From contig NZ_FTRU01000005.1 in assembly GCF_900148495.1 (NCBI RefSeq), forward strand, positions 62,001-126,000: 64,000 bases of DNA. The letters run 5' to 3'. Shown piece after piece: positions 8,155-15,674 of this stretch (its first letter is position 1; each line of letters opens with the position of its first letter). Position numbers and translations under genes: made by a program. This stretch comes from Negativibacillus massiliensis (GTDB lineage Bacteria; Bacillota; Clostridia; Oscillospirales; Ruminococcaceae). The notes beneath the pieces were generated by a model, which had not been told where the DNA came from, did not search any database, and saw only the letters and a program-made list of their open reading frames with translations.

Positions 8155-8245
8155 AAGAACAGTCCTTTCGAATAAAAATGTAAAGGTAGAAACACAAATA
8201 CTTCATTTCCATAGATTGTGTAACTGCCTTTGTTGCGACATTTAC

Positions 8246-8275
8246 ATCATAAGTATAGGTTTTATGACTTGTCAA
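8246..8275 (-). promoter_or_regulatory. Promoter of the secreted-peptide gene
   Basis: On the minus strand TTGACA (8275-8270), an 18-nt spacer and TATGAT (8251-8246). The -35 box overlaps the left arm of a long inverted repeat. Confidence 0.7.
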
Positions 8276-8318
8276 GAAGCATTTGGTGCACATTTTTTTG
8301 TGCGTCAAATGCTTCTTG
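8273..8318. repeat. Long inverted repeat between divergent secreted-protein genes
   Basis: CAAGAAGCATTTG (8273-8285) pairs perfectly with CAAATGCTTCTTG (8306-8318), and inside GCACA pairs with TGTGC around a T-run. It lies between the peptide promoter and the gene at 8393, with no U-tail on either side, so it looks more like an operator or RNA fold than a terminator. Confidence 0.7.
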
Positions 8319-8392
8319 AATTTTGTAGAAAGCTAAGATATTATGTGAATAAGGAGCTCCAAAAATATATTTTAAGAAAAGGAGACCAAATT

Positions 8393-8869
8393 ATGAAAAA
8401 AATTATTTCGATTGCATTATCATTGTTTATGTTATTTTCTTTTTCAGTTGTTTCATTTGCTGATTATCAGACAAAGACAGAAAAAAACAATGTTATGCAG
8501 ATAGGAGATTATTATTTTACACTCGAAGAAGTTAAAGAAGGACCAACAACTTTTGATGCAGAAGCTAGAGCAACAAGAACGTTCAGTGTTAGTGGTGCTA
8601 TTTCTGAGAAAGACGGAACTCTAATAGCAAGAGTGAGCTTTACTGGAGTAGTATATAAGGGATTTGGAAATTGGGTATTTAGATCTATAGATCATTCCTA
8701 TACAATTGAAGATAATCGCTGTACCGGAATTTTGTTTGAATATGGAGAAATGGGATCCGATCATAGTGTTATGACATTGTACATTACTTTTGTTTCAGGC
8801 GCATCAGAAAGAGCTGTGATAGATTTTACAGTAGATAGTAATGGAGATGTAGAAGCTGAGTGGCGTTAA
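8393..8869 (+). CDS. Secreted protein of unknown function, AT-rich gene
   Basis: I do not recognise a family. The 158-residue product has a signal peptide (MKKIISIALSLFMLFSFSVV, cleavage after SFA about residue 23). The mature domain of about 135 residues has alternating hydrophobic residues that suggest a beta-sandwich, no Cys, and the phrases QIGDYYFTLEEV and LYITFVSGASERAVIDFTV. AAAGGAGA precedes the ATG. A longer in-frame reading to the left has no ribosome binding site and runs through the inverted repeat, so it was discarded. The gene is clearly more AT-rich than its flanks, as is the next, which hints at separate acquisition. The next gene starts 12 nt downstream, so the two are probably cotranscribed. 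Confidence 0.75.
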   Translation: MKKIISIALSLFMLFSFSVVSFADYQTKTEKNNVMQIGDYYFTLEEVKEGPTTFDAEARATRTFSVSGAISEKDGTLIARVSFTGVVYKGFGNWVFRSIDHSYTIEDNRCTGILFEYGEMGSDHSVMTLYITFVSGASERAVIDFTVDSNGDVEAEWR

Positions 8870-8881
8870 AAATAGGAGTAT

Positions 8882-9160
8882 ATGAAAAAGAAAATAATTA
8901 GTATACTGTGTATGGTAGTTGTTTGTATTGTAGCTTTTTCTATTTTTAATAATGAGGAAAAAGAGACAAATGATTATGTTCCTCCAGTCGTAGGAGAATC
9001 TCATTCGGAGTCAGGTTTAAATTTCTATATTTATCCTAGCGAAGATTATGTAGATCAACTACATAATGAAGGATACACAGATGAAGAAATTGAAAAAATT
9101 TGGGACAGTGCGAAACCAAATAATAAGAGTGAAAAAGAACTATTTAATTCTAAAGAGTAG
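8882..9160 (+). CDS. Small membrane-anchored or secreted protein
   Basis: Unknown family. The 92-residue product has an N-terminal hydrophobic segment (about 4-21) that may be an uncleaved anchor or a signal peptide. A short acidic outer part follows, with PPVVGESHSESGLNFYIYPSEDYVDQL and EGYTDEEIEKIWDSAK; the latter looks helical. GGAG precedes the ATG. The gene follows the secreted protein at 8393 by 12 nt and is also AT-rich. Its stop codon TAG is the first base triplet of a 40-bp sequence duplicated at 9821, so the duplication boundary touches this gene. It could be a partner or immunity factor of its neighbour; nothing in the sequence proves that. Confidence 0.65.
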   Translation: MKKKIISILCMVVVCIVAFSIFNNEEKETNDYVPPVVGESHSESGLNFYIYPSEDYVDQLHNEGYTDEEIEKIWDSAKPNNKSEKELFNSKE

Positions 9161-9170
9161 ATTCACCACA

Positions 9171-9198
9171 AAAAAGGACAGCGAAAGCTGTCCTTTTT
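9171..9198 (+). terminator. Cassette terminator 1
   Basis: AAAAAGGACAGC-GAAA-GCTGTCCTTTTT. Nearly identical to the terminators at 9833 and 11129. Confidence 0.9.
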
Positions 9199-9203
9199 GC
9201 TAA

Positions 9204-9232
9204 TTGACTTTTGTCAAATAATAGGATATGAT
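9204..9232 (+). promoter_or_regulatory. Cassette promoter 1
   Basis: TTGACT, a 17-nt spacer and TATGAT, only 5 nt after the preceding terminator. The -35 region is itself palindromic, TTGAC-TTTT-GTCAA. Confidence 0.75.
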
Positions 9233-9281
9233 GAGGCTAAACAGTTCTACTGAAAATAATTTATAATAAGGAGGTTATCTT

Positions 9282-9809
9282 ATGAAAAAACAACTGATTT
9301 GCGCTTTTTTCTGTACATCTATGGTGTTGGCTTCTTCGCTTCCTGTTTTTGCTGAAAAACTGGATGCTCCGCTGGCAAGCTTTGACGATCTTCAGACCTA
9401 TTCCGGTGTTGAATTTAACAAGACAGAAAAAAATGGTGAGCTGGTTTATGAAACTCTGGATACCTCCAAAGAAGGTTCCCAGGAAATCTTAAAAGCATCC
9501 ATAGAAGAAAACAACCGCCGCATCGATAAACTTTGGGCGGAAAACGCTATGACCAAGTTTGCAGAAAAAGAAAAGCTGGAAATGGAATTCACCAAGGCAG
9601 ATTATGGTCTGGTCCAGTTTAACTGCACACTGTCAGATATCACTGTTGATGAGCTTGCGAAAGAACTGCGTTATCAGGTCGTTAAGAAAGTTGATAAAGA
9701 TCACCAGCATGACTGGATGTACTTTGATGTTACCGATGCAGAAGGCGGCAATAAATTATTCCGTTATTGCCAGACCTGCGAAAGATGGCAGGTATTTGAA
9801 GCAGAATAA
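9282..9809 (+). CDS. Secreted protein with a C-terminal HxW/CxxC segment
   Basis: Unknown family. The 175-residue product begins MKKQLICAFFCTSMVLASSL and is cleaved after VFA (about residue 24). The mature part is mixed helix and strand, with a charged helix ENNRRIDKLWAENAMTKFAEKEK, and ends with HQHDWMYFDV and YCQTCERWQVFEAE. The histidines plus CxxC could bind a metal or form a disulfide. AAGGAGG precedes the ATG. The signal sequence, ribosome binding site and promoter are nearly the same as those of the gene at 9945, but the mature proteins are unrelated. Confidence 0.78.
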   Translation: MKKQLICAFFCTSMVLASSLPVFAEKLDAPLASFDDLQTYSGVEFNKTEKNGELVYETLDTSKEGSQEILKASIEENNRRIDKLWAENAMTKFAEKEKLEMEFTKADYGLVQFNCTLSDITVDELAKELRYQVVKKVDKDHQHDWMYFDVTDAEGGNKLFRYCQTCERWQVFEAE

Positions 9810-9832
9810 ATCTCTCGTTATAGATTCACCAC

Positions 9833-9862
9833 AAAAAAGGACAGCGAAAGCTGTCCTTTTTT
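9833..9862 (+). terminator. Cassette terminator 2
   Basis: AAAAAAGGACAGC-GAAA-GCTGTCCTTTTTT, the same hairpin as at 9171 including the TAGATTCACCAC lead-in. Confidence 0.9.
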
Positions 9863-9867
9863 ACTAA

Positions 9868-9896
9868 TTGACTTCTGTCGGATAATGGGATATGAT
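9868..9896 (+). promoter_or_regulatory. Cassette promoter 2
   Basis: TTGACT, a 17-nt spacer and TATGAT, aligned with cassette promoter 1 and followed by the same AAACAGTTCTACT segment. Confidence 0.75.
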
Positions 9897-9944
9897 GAGA
9901 CCAAACAGTTCTACTAAAATCTTTTTTGACAAGGAGGTTATCCT

Positions 9945-10664
9945 ATGAAAAAACAATTGATGTGCACTTTGCTTTGCGTGTCCATGCTGCTGGCGTCTTC
10001 GCTCCCTGCCTTTGCGGCAAAAACAACAACAGAACCACTGGAAGAACCGGAAGTAAAACCGTTGGTACAAGCAGAAACATTTGAAACCCCGTATGCTCCA
10101 CTTTGTTTTGTGGACAAGAAAGGAAACCCGGTTCAGGGACTTGTTTTTTCAGAGCCAACCCTTACCCGTTTTACCGATGTAAATGGTTTGAATGAGATCG
10201 ATGCCGCGGCGGCAACTGGCCTTTATGATGGTGGCTATACGGGCAAAGAAAAGGTAGATTTCTCCAAACCAATTGCTTTTTCTGTCACCAATCCGGTAAA
10301 CGATGAAACAAAAAAATATAATGTCCGCTTGGATGATGACAAGACAACCAAGCTGGTCTGGGACAAGGAAACACCAGCACAGAGCATAGCAAAGAAGAAA
10401 GAAAAGGTTTCTTTCCGTGTGGTTGATCAGAACGGAAAACCGGTCAGCGATGCCCAGTTTGTGCTCCCGTCCCAGCAGTTCCTTTTGCCAACCGACGTTA
10501 ACGGCAGAACCTATTACTATGGTGAGCCGTTTGAGATGTACAATGTTGAGCTGCACTACACCGATTCTAAGGGAAATGACCAGTACCTGACCAAGCTTGT
10601 CACGGTTCGAGACAGCCATCTCAAAAATGGAAAGTTGAGCATTACCTTTAAGGTGACGGTCTAA
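9945..10664 (+). CDS. Secreted protein with two related beta domains
   Basis: A 239-residue exported protein with the signal peptide MKKQLMCTLLCVSMLLASSL and cleavage after AFA (about residue 24). The mature part holds two copies of a module. The first has FVDKKGNPVQGLVFSEPTL and TDVNG at about 51-80; the second has VVDQNGKPVSDAQFVLPSQ and TDVNGRTYYYG at about 160-190. The pattern (D.NGKPV.a..v......TD.nG) resembles carboxypeptidase-regulatory-like or SpaA-like beta-sandwich repeats of surface proteins. No sortase or anchor motif is present. AAGGAGG precedes the ATG. Its leader matches the gene at 9282. A surface adhesin or scaffold role is possible but not shown. Confidence 0.78.
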   Translation: MKKQLMCTLLCVSMLLASSLPAFAAKTTTEPLEEPEVKPLVQAETFETPYAPLCFVDKKGNPVQGLVFSEPTLTRFTDVNGLNEIDAAAATGLYDGGYTGKEKVDFSKPIAFSVTNPVNDETKKYNVRLDDDKTTKLVWDKETPAQSIAKKKEKVSFRVVDQNGKPVSDAQFVLPSQQFLLPTDVNGRTYYYGEPFEMYNVELHYTDSKGNDQYLTKLVTVRDSHLKNGKLSITFKVTV

Positions 10665-10752
10665 GCACCTGATAAAACGTTAGAACAAAATATAAATGAA
10701 GAACTCCAATACAAATAATGCGAACTGTTTATTCCGAAGGGAGTGTCTGGAT

Positions 10753-11115
10753 ATGAAGAAAAGGATATTAATGGTACTTTTTTTGATGACGGTTATGTCG
10801 ATCAATGCTACGGCAGTATCAACAGCGTCTCCGGATGTTTTTTCGGGCGACGTTTCTCCAAAATGCACGATATGTAAAAGCTGCGGGGAAGAAGCAGTAC
10901 AGAAGCAAGCTGTTCGTTACGGCGAGTGGAGTTATGCAGGGGATGTTTCCTGCGTTCATGAAGGTGGCGGAGATTGGTATCAGGATGAAAAACAAGTCAG
11001 ATTGGTTTTCTATCCGGCTGTATGCAAAAAATGCGGAATCAGCGATACAGAATGCAAAGTAGAGGAACGCTTCATCCACATTGGTGACAGAAAAAAGATA
11101 CAGTATATTTTATAG
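10753..11115 (+). CDS. Small secreted cysteine-rich protein
   Basis: Unknown family, 120 residues. The signal peptide is MKKRILMVLFLMTVMSINATA with cleavage near residue 21-25. The mature part has CTICKSCG, a single Cys in GDVSCVHEGGGDW, then VCKKCG and ECKVEE. The paired CxxC motifs suggest either a zinc ribbon or disulfides. The ATG at 10753 is taken because AAGGGAGTG precedes it; a longer in-frame form starting at 10696 lacks a ribosome binding site. No promoter was found between this gene and the one at 9945, 88 bp upstream, so the two may be cotranscribed. The cassette terminator follows. Confidence 0.72.
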   Translation: MKKRILMVLFLMTVMSINATAVSTASPDVFSGDVSPKCTICKSCGEEAVQKQAVRYGEWSYAGDVSCVHEGGGDWYQDEKQVRLVFYPAVCKKCGISDTECKVEERFIHIGDRKKIQYIL

Positions 11116-11128
11116 ATTTGTCTACAGT

Positions 11129-11158
11129 AAAAAAGGACAGCTCTTGCTGTCCTTTTTT
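11129..11158 (+). terminator. Cassette terminator 3
   Basis: AAAAAAGGACAGC-TCTT-GCTGTCCTTTTTT; same stem as copies 1 and 2 with a changed loop. Confidence 0.9.
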
Positions 11159-11163
11159 ACTAA

Positions 11164-11193
11164 TTGGTTTTTATAGTGAAAAAAGAGTATGAT
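11164..11193 (+). promoter_or_regulatory. Cassette promoter 3
   Basis: TTGGTT, an 18-nt spacer and TATGAT, in the same position relative to its terminator as in copies 1 and 2. Confidence 0.65.
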
Positions 11194-11239
11194 AAAATTA
11201 ACAGCTTTACATAAGCTGATTTGCAATAAGGAGGTTTTT

Positions 11240-11857
11240 ATGAAGAAACAACTGCTTTCTCTGATTGTTCTGGTGGTCGTGCTTTGTTTGACAGCCTGCA
11301 CTGCAAATCAAAATCAGGTTAGTAAACCAACCTCCCCGGAAAATCTGGGGTACAGCATTTCTCGGGAAAAGATTTCTCAAACTGTTCTGGAAGATTCTGA
11401 ATTTTTCAATCAGGAAACCTTCTATCATCCTGACCTTTATGGAGATTTTATTGTGGTTGGGGCATATTGGCATGATTATTTGGGTGACGAGCTGTATCCG
11501 GTTGCTTTTTTGCAGGCAGTACCAGCTAATACAAGCAAAATTGAACTGCCCTCTGGAGACATTCCAGTTTCTGATTGGGAACAGTATCAAATTTTTAAGG
11601 ATCAGGATGTTATCATCTATGACCTGTATCCGATGCTCTATCCAGAGGGAACAGTGCCGGAAAGGGTTGCCCAAGAAGTGGAGCACAGCTATTATCAGAC
11701 ACAGGAAGAATATCAAGCAGGTAAGATTCCGGAAGATCGATATTTTCATGAACCGCTCAACAGTCGACTGACCCAGACCAGATATCTAAACTATCTGTGG
11801 GATTATTATCAGAACAATCTTCCGGACTTGATTACAAAGATGCCAAATAAAGAATAG
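11240..11857 (+). CDS. Lipoprotein of unknown function
   Basis: A 205-residue lipoprotein: MKKQLLSLIVLVVVLCLTAC gives a lipobox with the lipidated Cys20. The mature domain has no recognised family; it contains VGAYWHDYLGDELYPVAFLQAVP, repeated aromatic residues and a C-terminal helix with YLNYLWDYYQNNLPDLITK. AAGGAGG lies just upstream of the ATG at 11240; an earlier in-frame ATG at 11189 lies inside the promoter -10 region and was rejected. This is the third use of the MKKQL leader type in the island, here converted to a lipoprotein leader. It should sit on the outer face of the membrane. Confidence 0.75.
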   Translation: MKKQLLSLIVLVVVLCLTACTANQNQVSKPTSPENLGYSISREKISQTVLEDSEFFNQETFYHPDLYGDFIVVGAYWHDYLGDELYPVAFLQAVPANTSKIELPSGDIPVSDWEQYQIFKDQDVIIYDLYPMLYPEGTVPERVAQEVEHSYYQTQEEYQAGKIPEDRYFHEPLNSRLTQTRYLNYLWDYYQNNLPDLITKMPNKE

Positions 11858-11889
11858 ATTTACTACAAAAAGGATAGGGCGGGAAAACA

Positions 11890-12114
11890 ATGGACAAGAA
11901 AAAACTCAGCGGAATCATTGCAGAGATTACAACGGTGCTTTTTCTGTTGCTGAATGGGCTGGATATTCAGTTTAAGCATAACGCAAGGCAGTGGGTCAGA
12001 GAGGTGGTTGCTCATCCGGCTTATAAACCTGCCTGTTGGGTACTGTTTAGCATTGCTCTGGCAGCATGGATTGTGTATTGGGTTTTGGTTTATCGGGAAA
12101 AGAGAATAAGATAA
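11890..12114 (+). CDS. Small two-helix membrane protein
   Basis: Unknown family, 74 residues, with two hydrophobic segments (about 8-25 and 48-67) joined by a basic loop containing KHNARQWVREVVAHPAYKP. The ribosome binding site is weak (GGGCGGG). The spacer from the lipoprotein gene (GATTTACTACAAAAAGGATAG) is a broken copy of the cassette terminator, so the two genes probably share one transcript that ends at the next hairpin. A role as a partner of the lipoprotein is only positional inference. Confidence 0.6.
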   Translation: MDKKKLSGIIAEITTVLFLLLNGLDIQFKHNARQWVREVVAHPAYKPACWVLFSIALAAWIVYWVLVYREKRIR

Positions 12115-12115
12115 A

Positions 12116-12147
12116 GAAAAAGGACATCCAAACGGATGTCCTTTTTT
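12116..12147. terminator. Bidirectional terminator between the island and gpmI
   Basis: AAAAAGGACATCC-AAAC-GGATGTCCTTTTTT, with A- and T-runs on either side, serving both convergent genes. Confidence 0.88.
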
Positions 12148-12150
12148 GCA

Positions 12151-13665
12151 TTACAGAATGATCGATTTTCCGGTCATTGCTTCTGGCTGTGGGAGACCGA
12201 GGATTTTCAGCATGGTAGGAGCGATGTCAGCAAGTCTGCCTTCGCGCAGTTTGCAGTCGCCCTGACCGATTACCAAAAATGGAACCGGATTGGTGGTATG
12301 CGCGGTGAATGGAGAGCCATCCTCCTCATACATACGGTCTGCGTTGCCGTGGTCAGCGGTCAGCAGAACGGTACCTTCCATCGAAAGAACCTTCTCGACT
12401 ACCTTGCCAACACAAGTATCGACTGCTTCTACTGCCTTAACGGCTGCATCGAATACGCCAGTGTGGCCGACCATGTCGCAGTTTGCAAAGTTTAAGATCA
12501 CAACGTCATATTTGCCGCTGTCCAGACGGGAGAGCAGTTCATCGGTTACTTCGTATGCGCTCATCTCTGGTTTCAGGTCGTAGGTTGCAACCTTCGGGGA
12601 ATTGATGAGGGCACGGTCTTCTCCTTCGGAAACGGTTTCGACACCGCCGTTAAAGAAGAAGGTAACATGAGCATATTTTTCGGTTTCAGCAATACGAAGC
12701 TGGGTCAGTCCCTGCTTGGAAATGTATTCGCCGAAAGTATCGTTCAGGCTCTGTGGTTTGAAGGCAACCTGTACGTTTGGCATGGTAGCATCGTACTGAG
12801 TCATGCAGACATAGCACAGAGGGAAGAAGTCACGGGCAAAGCCGGAAAAATCAGGATCGACCAGAGTGCGGGTGATCTCTCTTGCGCGGTCCGGACGGAA
12901 GTTATAGAAGATAACCGAGTCGTTTGCAGAAATTCTGCCTTCCTCTGGATTGCCGATAACGCATGGAACAACAAATTCATCGGTGACATCGTTTGCATAG
13001 GAATCAGCCATTGCCTGTAAAGCATCTTCGCAGACAACACCTTTGCTGCGAACCAGAACGTCGTATGCTTTTTCCACACGTTCCCAACGGTTATCGCGGT
13101 CCATTGCGTAGTAACGTCCCATTACCGAAGCAATTTTGCCAACGCCGAGTTCGGAACATTTGTTCTGCAGCTGTTCCACAAATTCTTTACCGGAAGTTGG
13201 AGGAACGTCACGGCCATCCATGAAGCAGTGAACATATACTTTGGAAAGTCCATGTTTTTTAGCCAGTTCCAGCAGGCCGTACAGATGTTCGATGTGGCTG
13301 TGTACGCCGCCGTCAGACAGCAGTCCCATCAGATGCAGGGAAGAGTTATTCTTCTTGCAATTTTCGACTGCAGAAAGCAGAGCTTCGTTTTCGAAGAAGT
13401 CGCCATCCTGAATAGATTTTGTAATGCGGGTCAGCTCCTGATAAACGATGCGGCCAGCGCCGATGTTGGTGTGTCCAACCTCGGAGTTGCCCATCTGACC
13501 ATCCGGCAGACCAACATCCAGACCAGATGCACCCAGCTGGGTGTGAGGATACTGAGCGAAATATTTATCAAGGTTTGGTTTTTTTGCAGCATGGATGGCA
13601 TTTCCATAGTCTGCATGATTAATGCCGAAACCATCGAGAATCATTAAAACAAGTGGTTTTTTCAT
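12151..13665 (-). CDS. gpmI: 2,3-bisphosphoglycerate-independent phosphoglycerate mutase
   Basis: Interconverts 3- and 2-phosphoglycerate in glycolysis, using two Mn2+ ions. The 504-residue length is normal. MILDGFGIN (8-16) opens the phosphatase domain, the phosphorylated Ser61 is in [16 protein letters not shown], and [10 protein letters not shown] and [11 protein letters not shown] near the C-terminus supply metal ligands. AAGGTGT precedes the ATG. It lies on the same strand downstream of pgk and tpiA, but is separated from tpiA by a 550-bp hairpin-rich gap and has its own promoter. Confidence 0.96.
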   Translation of the reverse strand: MKKPLVLMILDGFGINHADYGNAIHAAKKPNLDKYFAQYPHTQLGASGLDVGLPDGQMGNSEVGHTNIGAGRIVYQELTRITKSIQDGDFFENEALLSAVENCKKNNSSLHLMGLLSDGGVHSHIEHLYGLLELAKKHGLSKVYVHCFMDGRDVPPTSGKEFVEQLQNKCSELGVGKIASVMGRYYAMDRDNRWERVEKAYDVLVRSKGVVCEDALQAMADSYANDVTDEFVVPCVIGNPEEGRISANDSVIFYNFRPDRAREITRTLVDPDFSGFARDFFPLCYVCMTQYDATMPNVQVAFKPQSLNDTFGEYISKQGLTQLRIAETEKYAHVTFFFNGGVETVSEGEDRALINSPKVATYDLKPEMSAYEVTDELLSRLDSGKYDVVILNFANCDMVGHTGVFDAAVKAVEAVDTCVGKVVEKVLSMEGTVLLTADHGNADRMYEEDGSPFTAHTTNPVPFLVIGQGDCKLREGRLADIAPTMLKILGLPQPEAMTGKSIIL

Positions 13666-13709
13666 GGGAATACACCTTCTTTTTGATACTGGAGATTATA
13701 AGAATATGG

Positions 13710-13738
13710 TGGATAAAGGTTTCGTTTCGTAGTGTCAA
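13710..13738 (-). promoter_or_regulatory. Promoter of gpmI
   Basis: On the minus strand TTGACA (13738-13733), a 17-nt spacer and TATCCA (13715-13710). Confidence 0.6.
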
Positions 13739-13793
13739 AAATCATCCACCGGATAATTTTTGAGGGATAGTTTGTGTTTACAATCGGTTTTTA

Positions 13794-14213
13794 GAACCCT
13801 TTTCTCTTGTAAAAGGGTTCCAAACCTCCTAAAATGCGCCTGACGATAAGAGTTGAACTTGTTCAACTCGAGCTTCCGCCTTCCGCAGAAGGCGGCCAAA
13901 GGCGTTGCCTCTGGACACCACCACCTTTTGAAAAAGGTGGACGAAAACTTTTGTTTTGCTCCGTCGCAACTTTTTTGCTTCAACTACCCGTCCTTGCGCC
14001 GTGGGCGAAGGGAAATGTTTTGGGTTCTTCTCAAAACAGGTTTTATGTCCATTGCCCCTGAGAATATCGCTGCGCTCCATTCTCCGGAAGTTTGATTTGA
14101 AAACCGGGTGCAGGCTCAGCCTGCTTTTGAAAAAAATTGAGTAAAACTTTTGTTTTTGGCTTACTATCGATAGATCAGCGCGAAGCGAACACTTTTCTTT
14201 TAGCAAAGAAAAG
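13794..14213. repeat. Hairpin-rich intergenic repeat region
   Basis: A 420-bp non-coding stretch with a chain of short inverted repeats. They are GAACCCTTTT/AAAAGGGTTC (13794-13820), GAGTTGAAC-TT-GTTCAACTC (13850-13869), CCGCCTT/AAGGCGG (13876-13895), AGGC-GTT-GCCT (about 13900), CCACCTTTT-GA-AAAAGGTGG (about 13921-13940), GAGAAT/ATTCTC (14060-14084), GCAGGC/GCCTGC (14110-14124) and CTTTTCTTT/AAAGAAAAG (14192-14213). AAAACTTTTGTTTT occurs twice. Parts recur at 6807 and 22199. It looks like a mosaic of dispersed repeat elements. No gene or tRNA was seen in it. Confidence 0.7.
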
Positions 14214-14218
14214 GTAAC

Positions 14219-14983
14219 TTAGCGGGCAGCTTCGATAATAGCAGCGAAGTCAGAAGCAACCAGAGCAGCACCACCGATCAGACCGCCGTCAACATCTTCT
14301 TTGGAAAGCAGTTCTTTTGCATTGCCTGGTTTCATGGAACCGCCGTACTGGATGGTCAGAGCGTCAGCAGCAGCTTTGCTGTAAAGTTTTGCAACAACCG
14401 AACGGATGAAAGCACAAACTTCTTCTGCCTGATCTGCAGTTGCAGTTTTGCCAGTGCCGATTGCCCAAACTGGTTCGTAAGCGATTACGATGCGGGAGAG
14501 TTCTTCTTCGCTGACACCGCCCAGAGCAACTTTTGTCTGGAGAGCAACTACTTCTTCGGTGATGCCCTGTTCGCGCTGTTCCAGAACTTCGCCGACGCAC
14601 AGGATTACTTTCAAGCCTGCATCCAGTGCTGCACGAACTCTTGCCTGAACGGTCTGGTCGGTTTCACCGAAGTACTGTCTGCGCTCGGAATGACCGATGA
14701 TAACATATTCAACGCCCATTTCAGCGAGCATTTCAGCGGAGATCTCACCGGTAAATGCGCCGGATTTTGCCCAGTGGCAGTTTTCTGCACCAACATGCAT
14801 GTTGGTACCTTCGCACAGGGAAAGTGCGGTTTCAAGGTTTGTATATGGAACACACAGAACAACTTCACAAGCAGCATCTTTTACCAGAGGATTCAGCTCG
14901 GTGATCAGTTTTTTTGCAGCATTGCGGTCGTTGTTCATTTTCCAGTTTCCAGCAACAATTGCTTTGCGGAGTGTTTTATTCAT
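14219..14983 (-). CDS. tpiA: Triosephosphate isomerase
   Basis: Interconverts dihydroxyacetone phosphate and glyceraldehyde 3-phosphate. The 254-residue TIM barrel has Lys15 in GNWKMN, His98 in IGHSERR, and catalytic Glu170 in AYEPVWAIGTG, followed by the phosphate-binding IQYGGSM and GGLIGGAAL. AAAGGAAG precedes the ATG. It follows the membrane gene at 15012 by only 28 nt, so it belongs to the pgk transcript or reads through from it. Nothing unusual in the protein. Confidence 0.97.
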   Translation of the reverse strand: MNKTLRKAIVAGNWKMNNDRNAAKKLITELNPLVKDAACEVVLCVPYTNLETALSLCEGTNMHVGAENCHWAKSGAFTGEISAEMLAEMGVEYVIIGHSERRQYFGETDQTVQARVRAALDAGLKVILCVGEVLEQREQGITEEVVALQTKVALGGVSEEELSRIVIAYEPVWAIGTGKTATADQAEEVCAFIRSVVAKLYSKAAADALTIQYGGSMKPGNAKELLSKEDVDGGLIGGAALVASDFAAIIEAAR

Positions 14984-15011
14984 AATAATAACTTCCTTTC
15001 AAAATAAAGAA

Positions 15012-15593
15012 TTAATGTACATTATATTTTGGCTGTAATGGTTCACAGCGGCCGGCAACACCGACCGGAACATTTCTGCGCATCAAGAACCATACAATTG
15101 CTTCCAGATTGAAGAAGGCAAGAATGGTGTACAGAACACCGCGGGATGGTTCATAGTCCATAACGGTGTAGTAAACGCAGACCAGATACAAAACCTTGCA
15201 GGCCAGATTGATGACAGCAACTATCAGAACCAGGAAAAGCAATACCAAAAGCAACGACAGAGAAAAATACATCATCGATGAGATGAGCGGAATGCTCAAC
15301 AGGATGAATCCGATAACAGGCAGCTGGATGACGCTGGCAACAGTCAGCCAGATAGCAAAAGAAGTCTTTTTCTGGCGGGAAGTGCAGTTATATCGGTCTG
15401 CAAGAGAACCGAGAAGATATTCCCGGGCAACAGGAATCCATGCAAGCCATGGGTTTTTCATGCCGGTGTTGTTTGCCATCGAGTACAGCCCGATCGAACC
15501 GATGATATAAAAAGCAAGCTCAATCAACGAAGCAAAGGAAAAAAACATCGGGATGAAAGAAGCAAAAAAGGTGATGGATGGATCGTAGCTCAT
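15012..15593 (-). CDS. Multi-pass membrane protein between pgk and tpiA
   Basis: Function unknown. The 193-residue protein has about five hydrophobic segments (12-38, 70-95, 100-130, 140-160) and a conserved-looking loop GMKNPWLAWIPVAREYLLGSLADRY. That pattern (NPWLAWIP...) recurs in uncharacterised membrane proteins of Firmicutes. AAAGGAATTTCCT precedes the ATG. Position inside a glycolytic gene cluster, 28 nt before tpiA, implies coexpression with central metabolism, but I cannot deduce a role. It is not a recognisable transporter family. Confidence 0.72.
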   Translation of the reverse strand: MSYDPSITFFASFIPMFFSFASLIELAFYIIGSIGLYSMANNTGMKNPWLAWIPVAREYLLGSLADRYNCTSRQKKTSFAIWLTVASVIQLPVIGFILLSIPLISSMMYFSLSLLLVLLFLVLIVAVINLACKVLYLVCVYYTVMDYEPSRGVLYTILAFFNLEAIVWFLMRRNVPVGVAGRCEPLQPKYNVH

Positions 15594-15626
15594 AGGAAAT
15601 TCCTTTCATCAAAAACTAAAACAGGC

Positions 15627-15664
15627 AAAAAACAGATGCAAGAGGGTTCCTGCATCTGTTTTGG
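15627..15664 (-). terminator. Terminator/attenuator after pgk
   Basis: AAAACAGATGCA / TGCATCTGTTTT with a 10-nt loop; on the minus strand it is followed by a U-rich tail. It lies between pgk and the membrane gene, so it may reduce rather than stop downstream expression. Confidence 0.75.
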
Positions 15665-15674
15665 AAAGGGGCAA

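Noticed and set aside
7979-8392. N-terminal extension of the secreted protein gene at 8393
   Set aside because: The extension reads through the divergent promoter and inverted repeat and lacks a ribosome binding site, whereas AAAGGAGA and a signal peptide begin at 8393.
13666-14218. tRNA or other classical RNA gene in the hairpin-rich gap
   Set aside because: The stems do not form a cloverleaf and no CCA end, T-loop or anticodon arm could be found.
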